64,000 nucleotides of DNA, taken from positions 11,634,001 through 11,698,000 of the forward strand of contig JARKIP010000049.1 in NCBI GenBank assembly GCA_029990175.1, read 5' to 3'. Under the pieces are notes generated by a model. That model was not told where the DNA came from, did no database searches, and saw only the letters and a program-made list of their open reading frames with translations. Below, piece by piece: positions 47,026 through 58,060 of the stretch (position 1 is its first letter; every line of letters starts with the position of its first letter). Source of the stretch: Petunia secreta. Lineage: Eukaryota; Streptophyta; Magnoliopsida; Solanales; Solanaceae. Both the position numbers and the translations under genes were made by a program.

Positions 47026-47328
47026 ATGGAGATGCATGTGTGCCATTGTGGTATTGTTGCTGAGCTTAGAACATCTTGGACATCAACTAACCCTGGGAGG
47101 AGGTTTCTTGGCTGCCAAAATTATGGTATAGGACATGGGTGTAACTTCTTCATGTGGTTTGATCCTCCTATTAATGAGCATTACAAGTGTGTGATTAATG
47201 GTTTGCTTAAGCGGATCAAGGACAAAGAACGTGAATCTAGTGCCAAACAGTCAAAGGGACGTTGTAATTTATGTGTTTTTTCCATTATTGTTGGCTTCCT
47301 AGTGTTGTACTTCGGGTTGTTTAGTTAA
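47026..47328 (+). CDS. GRF-type zinc finger protein with C-terminal membrane segment, MULE accessory gene
   Basis: A 100-residue open frame. The N-terminus is a GRF-type zinc finger with presumed ligands C6, C8, C30 and C39: CHCG, TSWTSTNPGRRFLGC, HGCNFFMWFDPP. A charged helix follows (about 52-72: NGLLKRIKDKERESS), then a hydrophobic tail (about 80-100: CVFSIIVGFLVLYFGL) that could anchor it in a membrane. Plants have many small host proteins of this plan (uncharacterised At4g04775-like group). Here it lies wholly inside the MULE, 330 bases from the terminal repeat, facing the transposase gene. GRF fingers bind single-stranded nucleic acid in other proteins; the role here is unknown. It has no stop or frameshift, unlike the transposase. 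Confidence 0.75.
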   Translation: MEMHVCHCGIVAELRTSWTSTNPGRRFLGCQNYGIGHGCNFFMWFDPPINEHYKCVINGLLKRIKDKERESSAKQSKGRCNLCVFSIIVGFLVLYFGLFS

Positions 47329-47710
47329 TTTATCAAGCTGTCTTTTCTTTTAATCCAATGTTGTACAATAATGGAATGTATAAGCTTGCTTTTGATGTTG
47401 ATATTTTCTTGTTGTTGCAACAATATTGAACATAAAGAAGGGTACTAAATGGACTTAAAGCATAAACAAGGAGCAGCTAAATGAACCTTTAAGCATAAAC
47501 AAGGCACAGTAGCTAAATGATCTAAGAATGAGCATAAGCATGTCAATGTTAACAAGTTAGGTCACAAAAGAAGGCAAATCAAAGGCCTTTAAGTTCACAA
47601 AACATCAGTAACTAAATGGCCTTTAAGTTCAATATTAGGCCACAAAAGAAGGCAAATCAAAGTAGCATAATTGAAGTAGCAAACTACATTAGCAACAGAT
47701 GCCTAGTAAT

Positions 47711-49676
47711 TCAAATTTCTCCAGAAGCTTGGGTTGTTGCACTGGTCTTAGAACGAGCAGCATCTCTTTGTTGTTGCAGTTGTGACCCTGTAATAGCATC
47801 CCTGCCCTTCCACTTAAGTCCTGGTGGCCTGAACCTAAGCCCAATGTTGGTTGCTGCTGCACTCTTAATTTTAGATGGATTGTGAACAATCCTATCACTC
47901 AGACCAGACTGTAACACAGAAAACAAGCCAACTTAATTTGATGAATCAAGGCCAACAATAATATGTACTTAGTATTAATGGAGATGGTTACTTACCCTTT
48001 GTATAACAACTCCTCTTTTACCAAATAGGACACCAAATCCTGCAGTTTTTTGCCTTTTATTCCCAGAATTTTCACCAGCCTTGTTGTTTGGTTGGTTTCT
48101 CCTAGTTCCACCAGCAGCAACATTTGCATTGTTGGACTGAGATGGTTGTGAAGGACCAGGAGCAGCAGCAATCTCAGAAGTAACTGTAGACTGTTGTGTT
48201 GATGGATCACTAGTTCCACCAACTGAAGTGGAAGCCCTTTTCTTTGGTTGGTTTCTCCTAGACTTGGCAGCAGCAGTTTCACAGGTAGACTGAGATGGTT
48301 GTGAAGTGTTTGTAGGTGCAGAAACACCTGTTCCAACAGTGGTTCCACCAACAGTCCTCTGTCATGATTTAAAGCATAAATAGTTAAACAATCAATTTTA
48401 GTCTATAAAAGTCCTAAATAAAATAGACCTTACCAGTTGTGGACATCCTTTCTTGTTGTGTCCAGTCACCTTGCAGTTAGAGCATGTCATTGGTGTTCCT
48501 TTCCTTGATCTCTTCCCAAATTTCTTCTTTGGTTCATCTGGTGCTTTTCTTCTATTCTTCTTTGGTCTTCCTGGCATTCTAGTCACTACAGGTGGCTCAA
48601 TGGAAGGATTTGTAGAGGCAGGCCACATCTTTATATTGGTAATAGGTTGAATGAAGTTAGTAAACCCCATCAAGTATGTGTCTTTCCAATACCAATGTTC
48701 AACAAACTGTTTTGGATCTAAGTCTCTGCTATGCATTGCACTTATTGCATGTGCACATGGTATTCCCTTCAATTGCCATGATCTACAAGTACATGTTCTC
48801 TTCCTTATGCAGACCTCATGTTGATATGGATCATCTAGCAGTAAACTCCTCTTCTAAATCAGTTTCATCATCAGAAACATCCTCATCACTACCATACATT
48901 GATTCATCACTAGACTCTTCATTATAGTCTAGATCTTCAGAATCAGAAGTTTGAAGATGGTAGGATGAGAAGTCATATAAATTTTCTCCCTCACCTTCAC
49001 TAGTAGGTTCAGCAGGCTGCTTACCTTTATCCCCAACCCTTTCCCTTTCACTAGTATTTAAATCACTAGGGTCCCCACTAGGCTGCCCACTATGCTCCCC
49101 ACTATGCTGCCCACTATGCTCCACACTAGGCTGCCCACTATGCTCCCCACTATGCTGCCCACTATGCTCCACACTAGGCTGCCCACTATGCTCCCCACTA
49201 TTCTCCACACTAGGCTCCACAGTAGGATCAACACCAGTAGGCTCCACAGTAGGATCAACACCAGTAGGCTCCACAGTAGGATCAACACCAGTAGGCTCCA
49301 CATTAGGATCAACACCAGTTGGTTCAATAGGGCCCTCAAGAAGGCCAGTTGTGGGTCCAGTAGGACTCCCCTCTATTGTATGGACCACATAGACATCCAC
49401 ATGGTCCTTATGCTTTAAGTAGGGAACAAAGTCCAAAATGTCTGCATCAGTACTTAAAAAGTGATAAACACCTCTTTTGTTAATTCTACAAGCAAATTTT
49501 TCTACTTTCAAATACCCTATCAAATTTGCCCACCTATTAAACTTGATTATATTCATTTCATCTACATCGGCAGTGAGTACTTGAGGATAAGTTAATGCAT
49601 TTGCATACCTTAATTCAGGGTCAGAGACAAAGGCACCTTGATGGTGTAATTGCAAGTTTACCCAAATGGCAGCCAT
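47711..49676 (-). pseudogene. MuDR-type transposase, catalytic core deleted
   Basis: The N-terminal exon (49676-48834, 281 codons) has a PB1-like region (VNLQLHHQGAFVSDPELRYA). Repeats follow: PTGVDPTVE four times, and HSGQPSVE/HSGEHSGQ units. An acidic end comes next (SDEDVSDDETDLEEE). The frame stops just after, and within about 30 bases the sequence is already the SWIM finger (CTCRSWQLKGIPCAHAI, about 48800-48750) and a zinc knuckle, CSNCKVTGHNKKGC (about 48480-48440). The MULE DDE domain that should lie between is gone, so an internal deletion of well over 1 kb is inferred. Further 3' exons survive at about 48362-47997 (GVLFGKRGVVIQR) and 47908-47711 (IGLRFRPPGLKWKGRDA). Confidence 0.82.
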
Positions 49677-50523
49677 ATCAATAAATTTCGACCTACAAAA
49701 TGGAAAAGTAATATAATAATCAGTTAACTTATATTAAATCAGTATAATATTGACTTAATTTAACATAATAAATCAGAATCTGTCGTTTTCCCTAATTCCC
49801 ATAAAACCCTAATTTTATATCACTATCTACCAAAAACACGACATGCACTGTTGGAGTTGGTCCCAATATTCAAAGATTCTTCAATAGAGGCTATTCAGAA
49901 TTGGTCTATTTGGATTTACTAAAAAACCATAAAAAATTCCCCAAAATATCGACAAAACCACTACATGCAATACACAATAAACTAACTTATGTCTTACCTT
50001 ATATGCAACGAATAGGCTGACAAATTCTTCTTGAAGTCAAGAAAATAGCAAGCGAACAACGAGATTGAATTTTACGGGTATAATGATGATTTTTCGGGTA
50101 AGAACTAAAACGGGTACAACAACTAATCAACAGGACTTTCTTTCATTGTAGGAGTTGTTATGATTCAGGCGACGTTTTGGAAGAGGAAGAGATAGAGGCG
50201 ATGATTTGGAAGAGGAAGAGAAAGAGGCGAAGAACTGAACGGGTGTTTTGATTACGGAACTGATTTGGAAAAAGGTATTTTGCCTTTTGGTTGAGGAGGA
50301 ACAATAATACTGAGGTGGAAAATATTATCCGACGTGGTATACACGTGGTAACATATGTGGCGAGAGTGATATACACGCTCAGTCATAAGTACAAACGGGG
50401 CGTTTAAGAGTAGTGTTTGGGATAAGTTGAGGTGTCTATGTGAGACTTATTAGAGTACAGGGGCCGGGAATAGAAAACGCGACAAGTTGAAGTGTCATTT
50501 TGCCTATTCTGCCTTTTAAAGCT

Positions 50524-51399
50524 TCTCTACGTTGTAATTGAAGCATTCAAACATTTCCTGCTCGGAAATTTTTGATGCTCCATTATAAACGCATCACACA
50601 TACCATACGGTTTATTATTATTCAGCTAAGCTAATCGCATTTAAGACAAGTTAAATTTCAATGACTATGACACGTCAATGACCTCAATAGACCCCTAATA
50701 TCGAGGGATGAGGTTTCCATCACGACCAGCATGACTAGCACCCGCCACCCGATGGCCTTAAAAACTTATAAGGCTATCAAAATAGTCTAAGTCTTACGAA
50801 AATTTAGGTGTACACAATGACAAGTAGAGGGTGTTTGAATTGATTTTAAAAAATATGCTTTTAAGCTAAAAGCCAAAAGCAAAAATGAGAAGTCCAACTT
50901 TTAGCTTTTAGTTTTTTTCTACTTTTTTGGCACTTGTTTTTGCCACACTCTAAAATAAAAAAAAAAAAACACTTTTGGCTTAAAAGCACCTAAAATAACC
51001 AATCCAAGCTGGCTCGTAATATGGAAAGTGTGCAAATGACTTTTCGAAAGTAGCTTTAACTTAAATCAACTAGTGGAGTGACATGGCTAGACTAATATTT
51101 TATAGGACTAGAAGGGGCATATAACTATAACATAATATACCCTTAAAAAAGGGGCTAAGATAGAGTGGTTATTTTTACAACGACCAAATTGGCCATTTAA
51201 CAAATTTTAGTCTATTCATACCGCGTGAGTTGAATATAACTGGCAATTTACACATCAGAAAAACTACATTTTAGACATCATAAACTTTTTACACGAACTC
51301 AGAAGGAAAATGCAGAATCTGGTGCATTTTTAATTACTTTAAATATCTTTCAAGCTTTTGAGTGTTTTAAACTTTCAGGTGCAAATAAGAAAGAAAAAA
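50524..51399. promoter_or_regulatory. Upstream region of the middle helicase copy, with a short MITE
   Basis: The proximal part (about 51150-51300) matches the left-copy promoter inverted. At about 50826-51015 a short inverted-repeat element is visible ('aattgattttaaaaa', 'gcttttaagctaaaagcc' against 'ggcttaaaagcacc'). No gene is present. The leader just before the ATG is purine-rich ('gaaagaaaaaaatgg'). Confidence 0.45.
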
Positions 51400-54300
51400 A
51401 TGGAAGCTAAAACTGTGAAACAAAGGCCTAAGCTCCTTGATATTATTTTCTCATGGTCTCTCCAAGATGTTCTTAATAATAATTTGTACAGAGACCAGGT
51501 ATATTTTAACTTTACGGGATTCTAAATTTTAAGAATTATGAGGTATCATCTTCACAATGGAGATAAAAAATACTAAGTGATTTCTTCGTGTCTGTCTAAG
51601 TCTTGGTGGACAGAGCTACCCGGTAATGTTAGTTGGTGGGAGGCAGCGGGTACCCTGTGGAAATTGTCGAGGTGCGCGTAAGCTGGCCTAAGCTGGCCTG
51701 GACATGTTACCCGGTACCTGTGCTAGTGGGAGGTAGCACGTAAATTTGCGCGTAAGCTGGCCCGGACATGTTACCCGATACCTGTGCTGGTGGGAGATAG
51801 CACATACTTGTGGAAATTGTCGAGGTGCACGTAAACTGGTCTGGACACATTACCCGGTACCTGTGCTGGTGGGAGGTAGCACGTACCCTATAGAAATTGA
51901 ATCGAGGTGCGCGTAAGCTAGCCGGGGCACCGTGATTATTAAAGAAAAAAAGATAACAACCTCAAATACTAGTAACTGGGTTCGATATTTGATTTCGCAC
52001 ATATTTGTACTGATTTGTTTCTTTAACACATATACAGGGTCCGGGCTGAAGATACAGGGTTCTGTGGAAACCACATTTTATAGTTTAAAAGGATGATTGC
52101 TTGTGAATAGCAATTCATAAAAAAATTTAACATACTCTAATTGAAAATATGTAATTCAATTTTATTCTTGGATCCCCTAGCTGATAATTTGAGAAAGTGA
52201 AAGAATTATGATGCATTTAGTTACACATGTAAGTGATGGGATAGAACAAGAGTATTTTTCCCATTGCTTGGCTTTAGATGAACATGTTAAACTAGATAAG
52301 GGTATCATAGCTGATTTTTTGGATGGATGTTGTGAGGAATGTATAGATATCCCAGGGGATAGATCGCTAGTTCTATCGCTGTCAAAGTCCCACATGGGTT
52401 AAGGGAATGGGTTGTGGTCTCCTTATATGATCTTGGGCAATCCCACCCTCATGGGCTAGCTTTTGCAGATGAGTTAGGTATCAAAATCAGACCTATCGAT
52501 CCTAGTTGTTGAGCTTTGCAGTGCTGGGCCTCCATGTATGTTTCCCTCCATTTCCGATCCTAGGCATGTGAGTGAGTGTCAAGTCCCACATGGGTTGAGG
52601 CAATGAGGTGCGGTCTCCTTATATTGCCTTGGGCAATCCTCCCTTCATGAGTTGAGCTAGCTTTTGGGGTTTAGTTAGACTCAAGGGCCAGATTTTCATA
52701 TCCCATTACCCATTTCTTCCTCCTTGGCTCATGGCAATGCGACCGTATGAATATTTTTTTACAGCTTCTGTTGTTTCCGTTTTGATCCTTTATATTGAAC
52801 ATGTAATATAGTTGTTGGACCTATTTCTGATTCTAGCAGAATCCTGATAGCAGAGTGTTGCAATTACACGGTGATGCTTGAGCTCATTTCTTGTTTATTG
52901 AGCCTTCACCTGTTTGAACTTCCATTTACAACCACGTCGATTAGCTCTGGAGTATTAAGTGAATGATATACTTGCCAATTATGGTTCCTGTTGCTGAAAC
53001 TAACTCGCTTTATATCAGTTCCTTGTGCTTATAGTCTCTGTTGCGTTAACTTTGACTTTCTTCAACAATACGTAGGTGGAGAAGATTCCAGAGTCATTTC
53101 AATCGGTAGAGCATTACTTGCTTTCTTATGTCTGCCCTCTGGTGGAAGAAACGCGAGCAGAACTTGCTGCTTCTCTTGAGGGTATAGACAAAGCCCCATT
53201 TGCTGAAGTGACGTTCATTAAAAAAGCAATCTCAGCTGATATTCCGATCTATAGTGTAATGGTTGATCGCTGGAAAAATAGATCAAATGATCGCAGGGAG
53301 CCTTATATAACTTTGCCTGGAGATATTGTTCTCATCTCAGATGCTAAACCAGAAACTTCTGCTGACCTATTAAGAATGGACTGGAATTGGACATTTGCAT
53401 CAGTAATTAGGCTCAGGCAGCAGAATGATAATGGTGGTACTTGTACTGATTTTACGGTGAAAGTAGCTAAAGATACTGGATTTAATAGCAGAATGAAAGA
53501 TTTACTTTATGTGGTTTTCTTGGAGAACGTGATGCCAAACAGCAGAGTATGGGATGTGTTGGGGATGAAGCGGAATTTTAAGTTAATTGAGAAAGTTCTG
53601 TGCAATACATACGAGGTAAGTGAGCCTAATTTTACTGTTTAAAGAATCATTCTTGAAAGTGATTTCTCTTTTCTGTTGTATGGACAAATATTTTTGCAAT
53701 ATTGGTCCTCCTTTTCTCATTCTTAGCGACCACATATTTAGTCATCTCCTTCACCTTTAACTGCACCCTGAGGAGGAGATGTTTGAGGCCTTATCACGTT
53801 TGAGGACTCAGACCTGATATCTGAAAGGAGATGCCTGGGAGAAGCTAAAGAAAATGTCTCAATGAGGATATTTAAAACATCTATCATATGTCAATGCAAT
53901 AAAAGAAAGAATCGGACTGAACCTACAGATGTCATTAGCTACATAAGAATTAAAGTGCATGTTTTGATGAATAATGGTGATGTATTTGTTGATTAACTAG
54001 TTATGTAACACAAACTTAGGAGAAATCGTACCCAAAATAAGACTCGATTGCATGTTTTGGACGTCTTACCAGAATAATGGTTTGAATGTGTATGGTACAT
54101 TGTAAATAGTTCAACTTTCAATTTCTGCTTATCTTTTAATTGTAAATAGTTCAACTTTCAATTTCTGCTTATCTTTTAATTGCTGTGTAGCCATATCAGA
54201 ACTTTATTACTTTGTTCTTCCTGCATCTGTGTTCTTCACCATTTTCTAGCCCAAGGTAAAATGTCAAAAGCAGAAGCATGTTTCAAACGGATTTTAACCT

Positions 54301-57300
54301 CGTTAGGTAGGACTTTTCTTCATCTCTTCAGTCTTCACCTTTGAAGTGGAGAATTAAGAATAGTTACCTTTCACGTTTGCTACAGGAGTAAAAGATATAA
54401 CTCGATTTTATGTTAAACAAAACACAGCGTGAAACAATTGGTGATCTTTACCGTCTTCTCTTAAACTAATGTTCAAGACTGTCATCTTTTTTTTAGCAAA
54501 ACTTATCATGATCCACTCCTCTGGTCATGCAATCGGACTTATGTCCTGATGGTGCTTGTTTATCCTGTTAGTTTTATTTTATGAAAGAGGTTTTAGTACT
54601 AATTTCCATCATATTGGGCCATAGCAACTTCAACTAGCGCCTTCATTTTCTCTGTTATATATTATCTTAAAGGTAAATTGGCGTTATAGGATCATTCGGA
54701 TTCTCCATGATGCCATTTTTTCATGTGAACAGGTTGATGAGGATGAATGTGAACTTTGTTCCATAAATAAAAATGTTAGATCAGCTCCAGAAATTGAATC
54801 CAGTCTCTTGTCAATGTTGAACGAATCCCAATCTAATGCAATCTTGTGTTCTCTTGGTAGAATGAAATGTGATCATCAGTGTTCACTTGAACTTTTATGG
54901 GGTCCTCCTGGTACTGGAAAGACAAGAACTATTAGTGTGATGCTCTTTAATCTTGTGAAAATGAAGCGCAGGACTCTTACTTGTGCTCCAACTAATGTGG
55001 CAATAACACAAGTTGCCTTGCAGCTATGTAAGCTGGTCACAGAATCATTTAAAAAGGAATCTGAAACGACGAATTTCTTTTGTCCTTTGGGTGATATTCT
55101 CTTATATGGGCATAAGGACAGGCTGAAGCGTGGTGAAGATGTTGAAGAGATTCAGATACATAATCGTATTGACAGGCTTGTAGAGTGCCTGGGGTCTACG
55201 ACTGGTTGGAGACAGTGCATAACATCGATGATTTTTTTTCTTGAAAACTGTATTGCTAAATACCAAAACTTTGTGAGTGAAGTGATCACAGAACAGGGAC
55301 TGAATTATCAATGTGAAGCTTGGAGGCAGCAATCAAAGCTACCCTCATATATTGACTTTGCCAGATCCCAATTCAAGTCTCTAGCATCTTCTCTAATGAA
55401 ATGTATCTGTATATTGTGTACTCATGTAGCGAGGAGTTTCATTCACGAGCGAAATTTCAAAAAGATGCAGCAGCTATTCTTCCTACTTGAATCTTTGGAG
55501 GTATTGTTCTTTCAAGAAAATACGGGATCTTTAGAACTGGAGAAACTCCTTTTATATCAGGAAATTTCTGGAGCAACTTCTGATTCATCTCTGGTAAATT
55601 TAATGAGGCAGTGCCTCATTCTTCTTGAAGATCTCAGTCTGTGTCTGGGAGAACTACGCTTTCCAAGTTCACTGGATGAACATTCTATTACTGAATTTTG
55701 TTTGCGAACAGCTTCCATAATTTTTTGCACTCCGTCCATATCATATAAGTTACATCTATTCAATCTGGAGCCATTTAATTTACTGGTCATTGATGAGGCT
55801 GCACAGTTGAGGGAGTGTGAATCCATCATTCCATTTCAGCTTCCAGGCCTTGCACATGTTGTTCTTGTTGGTGATGAGTGTCAATTACCAGCTACTGTTA
55901 TCAGCAAAGTATGTCATGCTAATGTCTTGAAAACTTGAAGGAACAAAAACAGAATTCGGCATTTTCCTTCTTTTTCTAATTTGAACATGATTTATCGAAC
56001 AGGTATCTCAAGAAGCTGGCTTTGGAAGAAGCCTATTTGAAAGGCTCAGTTCATTGGGTCATTCCAAGCACCTGCTTAACATACAGTATAGAATGCATCC
56101 ATCAATTAGTCAGTTTCCAAATTCAACTTTCTATCTTAAGCAAATCAAGGATGCCTTGAATGTCCAATGTGAAACCTATGAGCAAAGATATCTTCCAGGA
56201 AGGCCTTTTGGCACATATTCCTTTATAAATGTGCCCTGGGGTAAAGAAGAGCTCGATGATGTTGCACGAAGCCAAAGAAATCTAGTTGAGGTAGCTTTAG
56301 TGGTGACGATAGTAACAAATTTATTCAAAGGTATGTCTGTTTGGAGCTTAGCTCTTCCTTTTTTCGATAATGTGAAACCTATGACCAAACATATCTACCG
56401 GGGTGCTTTTTATTTTTAATAAGAGGAATCTAATAGTTTCCTTGTGCCTTTACATGCTCTCCATTGTGTTGTTACAGCATGGAGTGTGTCAAGAAAGAAG
56501 CTCACTTTAGGTATAATATCACCCTATGCTGCTCAAGTGATGGCAATCCAAAATATACTTGTCAGGAAATATGAACATGTTGATGGATTTCAAATTAAGG
56601 TGAAGACAGTTGATGGCTTCCAGGGTGGAGAAGAAGATATTATAATAGTGTCTACTGTGAGATCTAATCGTAGTAAATCCATTGGATTCTTGTCTAGTCC
56701 TCAAAGAACTAATGTTGCTTTAACCAGAGCGCGGTATGGACTAATGAGATTTCATTTTTCTTACCTTCTAGTGGTTCCCAATCGAAAAACTGATATCAAG
56801 TTTTTGTTCCTTTTTAGCCACTGTCTCTGGATTTTAGGCAACGAGCAAACACTTGTTCAGAGCAACTCTGTCTGGCAGACATTAATTCATGATGCCAAGG
56901 ATCGTAAATGCTTCTTTCAAGCTGATGAAGATACTGATATGTGGAAAACCATCTTAGATGTGAAGCAAAAGCTTGATCAACTCAATGATTTTCTTGACGG
57001 GAATTCAATGTTATTCAAAAGTCGAAGATGGAAGGTAAATTGTGTGTTAGCTAGTTTGCCTATATCCGTTATACATGCTTAGACTATTAAGATATTACAT
57101 TTTAATAAGACTTTTTAGTAAGTGTTTTTCCCGATGGTATTCATGCATTGACTAACCTGTTATATCAGTGTGTAATACACGTTTTTTACTGCACTTCTTC
57201 CTCAATACATTTTGTTATTGATTTTAATATACAAATAAATTTAGACATTCATAGTGTACAGTAAATCATAAAATTCTTCTGAGGACCATTATTGGGGACA

Positions 57301-58060
57301 GATGCAGAGTGTAGGCGGTGGTGTAGGTCTTCGATGTGGACTCTATATGTATGATTGAACAATTCTAAATATATACACATCTGTATTAAGTTGCACCTAT
57401 TGCTGCTTAGGAGTATTGGTTGTGGAGTTTATTCAAATCTTAGGATTGCTTTGATAGAACTTAGCAGCATCTTGATTTTGATCCATGTCCTTGGAGATTG
57501 CTGCATAATGTTTTTAATTGGTGTCTTAGGTAGTCATCGGCGACGATTTCAGAAAATCATTTCGAAAACTAACATCCTCCCAGTTGAAGAGGTCCACTAT
57601 AGATCTTTTATTTAAGGTTGCTGGTGGATGGCGTCCAAAGAGAAGGATTTCGGGTTCAGTCTGTGAGAGCTCATCTCAGATTGTGAAGCAATTCAAGGTT
57701 GAGAAGCACTATGTACTTTGCACCACTGACATTCAGAAGGAGTCATCTGGTTATACCCAAGTACTAAAGGTGTGGGATATAGTGCCTGCGCAAGAGATTG
57801 CGAAATCATTGAAACGTATTGATAAAACCTATGCATTGTACACCAATGAGTTAATCAGTCTCTGCAAGGGCCAGTCTCTAGAGGGGTAAGTTGATTCCTA
57901 TTTGCTTCCCATTTGGTGTGATTCTGTTTTTGAGAGAAACTTTTTAGGCTCTTATTGAATCTTTATTTGGTTATGTTCGTGTAGGAACTTGGAAGTTCCA
58001 AAGAGTTGGGCACTGGATGATACTTTATTTCACTGTGAGAGTAAAAAGGGCCACGACTGA
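51400..58060 (+). CDS. SEN1/UPF1-like superfamily 1 helicase, middle copy, complete
   Basis: Eight exons with GT-AG borders and agreeing phases: 51400-51498, 53076-53615, 54733-55908, 56003-56330, 56478-56733, 56818-57034, 57530-57885 and 57985-58060. They give 3048 bases, 1015 residues. Start MEAKTVKQRPKLLDIIFSW; stop after KKGHD. Walker A GPPGTGKT at about 270-277, DEAA at 567-570, GDECQLP at 593-599, then YRMHPSISQFPNSTFY, TVDGFQGGEEDIIIVS and NVALTRARHCLWILGNEQTL (motifs IV-VI). All superfamily 1 helicase motifs are present. Expected role: ATP-dependent unwinding of RNA or RNA:DNA hybrids; the substrate of this plant group is not established to my knowledge. Intron 1 carries SINE-like and LTR-like repeats. 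A MULE ends about 880 bases upstream. Confidence 0.9.
51600..51950 (+). repeat. SINE-like repeat with internal tandem duplications, in helicase intron 1
   Basis: The motif 'acccggtacctgtgctggtg' (or close variants), followed by 'ggaggtagcacgta' and 'gcgcgtaagctggcc', repeats at about 51620, 51708, 51772 and 51852. The last unit runs into 'caccgtgattattaaagaaaaa'. The composition and the 3' A-rich end resemble Solanaceae SINEs. I did not find a clear A box. Confidence 0.5.
52385..52690 (+). repeat. LTR-like repeat, two tandem copies, in helicase intron 1
   Basis: 'aagtcccacatgggtt', then 'ggtctccttatat', 'cttgggcaatcc' and 'gctagctttt' occur at about 52385 and again at about 52580. It is the same general type as the blocks in intron 1 of the left copy (4160-4430), but it lies in the opposite orientation relative to the gene, so the insertions are independent. 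Confidence 0.5.

Larger units (their letters stand above)
46577..50513. mobile_element. Mutator-like element with core-deleted transposase and open GRF-zinc-finger gene
   Basis: Near-perfect terminal inverted repeats of about 117 bases (46577-46693 and 50397-50513) begin 'ggcagaataggcaaaatgac'. The flanks 'ttttaaagct' (46567-46576 and 50514-50523) are a 10-base target duplication. Contents: a MuDR-type transposase gene on minus (49676 to about 47711) whose catalytic core is missing, and a convergent open frame on plus (47026-47328). It shares its first ~20 terminal bases with the element at 28736-29755. Confidence 0.9.
30660..58060. repeat. Right arm of the inverted duplication, fragmented by insertions
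   Basis: Host sequence matching the left arm in inverse orientation survives in blocks: about 30720-30770, 36612-36653, 37307-37388, 38574-39044, 44262-46290 (minus the LTR), about 51150-51500 and the helicase gene to 58060. Between the blocks sit elements at 30771-36602, 36654-37297, 37389-38573, 39045-44256 and 46577-50513. The first 100 bases of the arm are a weak match. Confidence 0.8.

Noticed and set aside
49058..49418. Repetitive open frames (LPTMLHTR repeats on plus, VLILLWSL repeats on minus)
   Set aside because: Shadows of the PTGVDPTVE/HSGQPSVE repeat region of the MULE transposase N-terminus in other frames.
57355..57615. Separate small gene between helicase exons 6 and 7
   Set aside because: It spans intron 6 and reads exon 7 out of frame; the spliced helicase model explains the coding signal.
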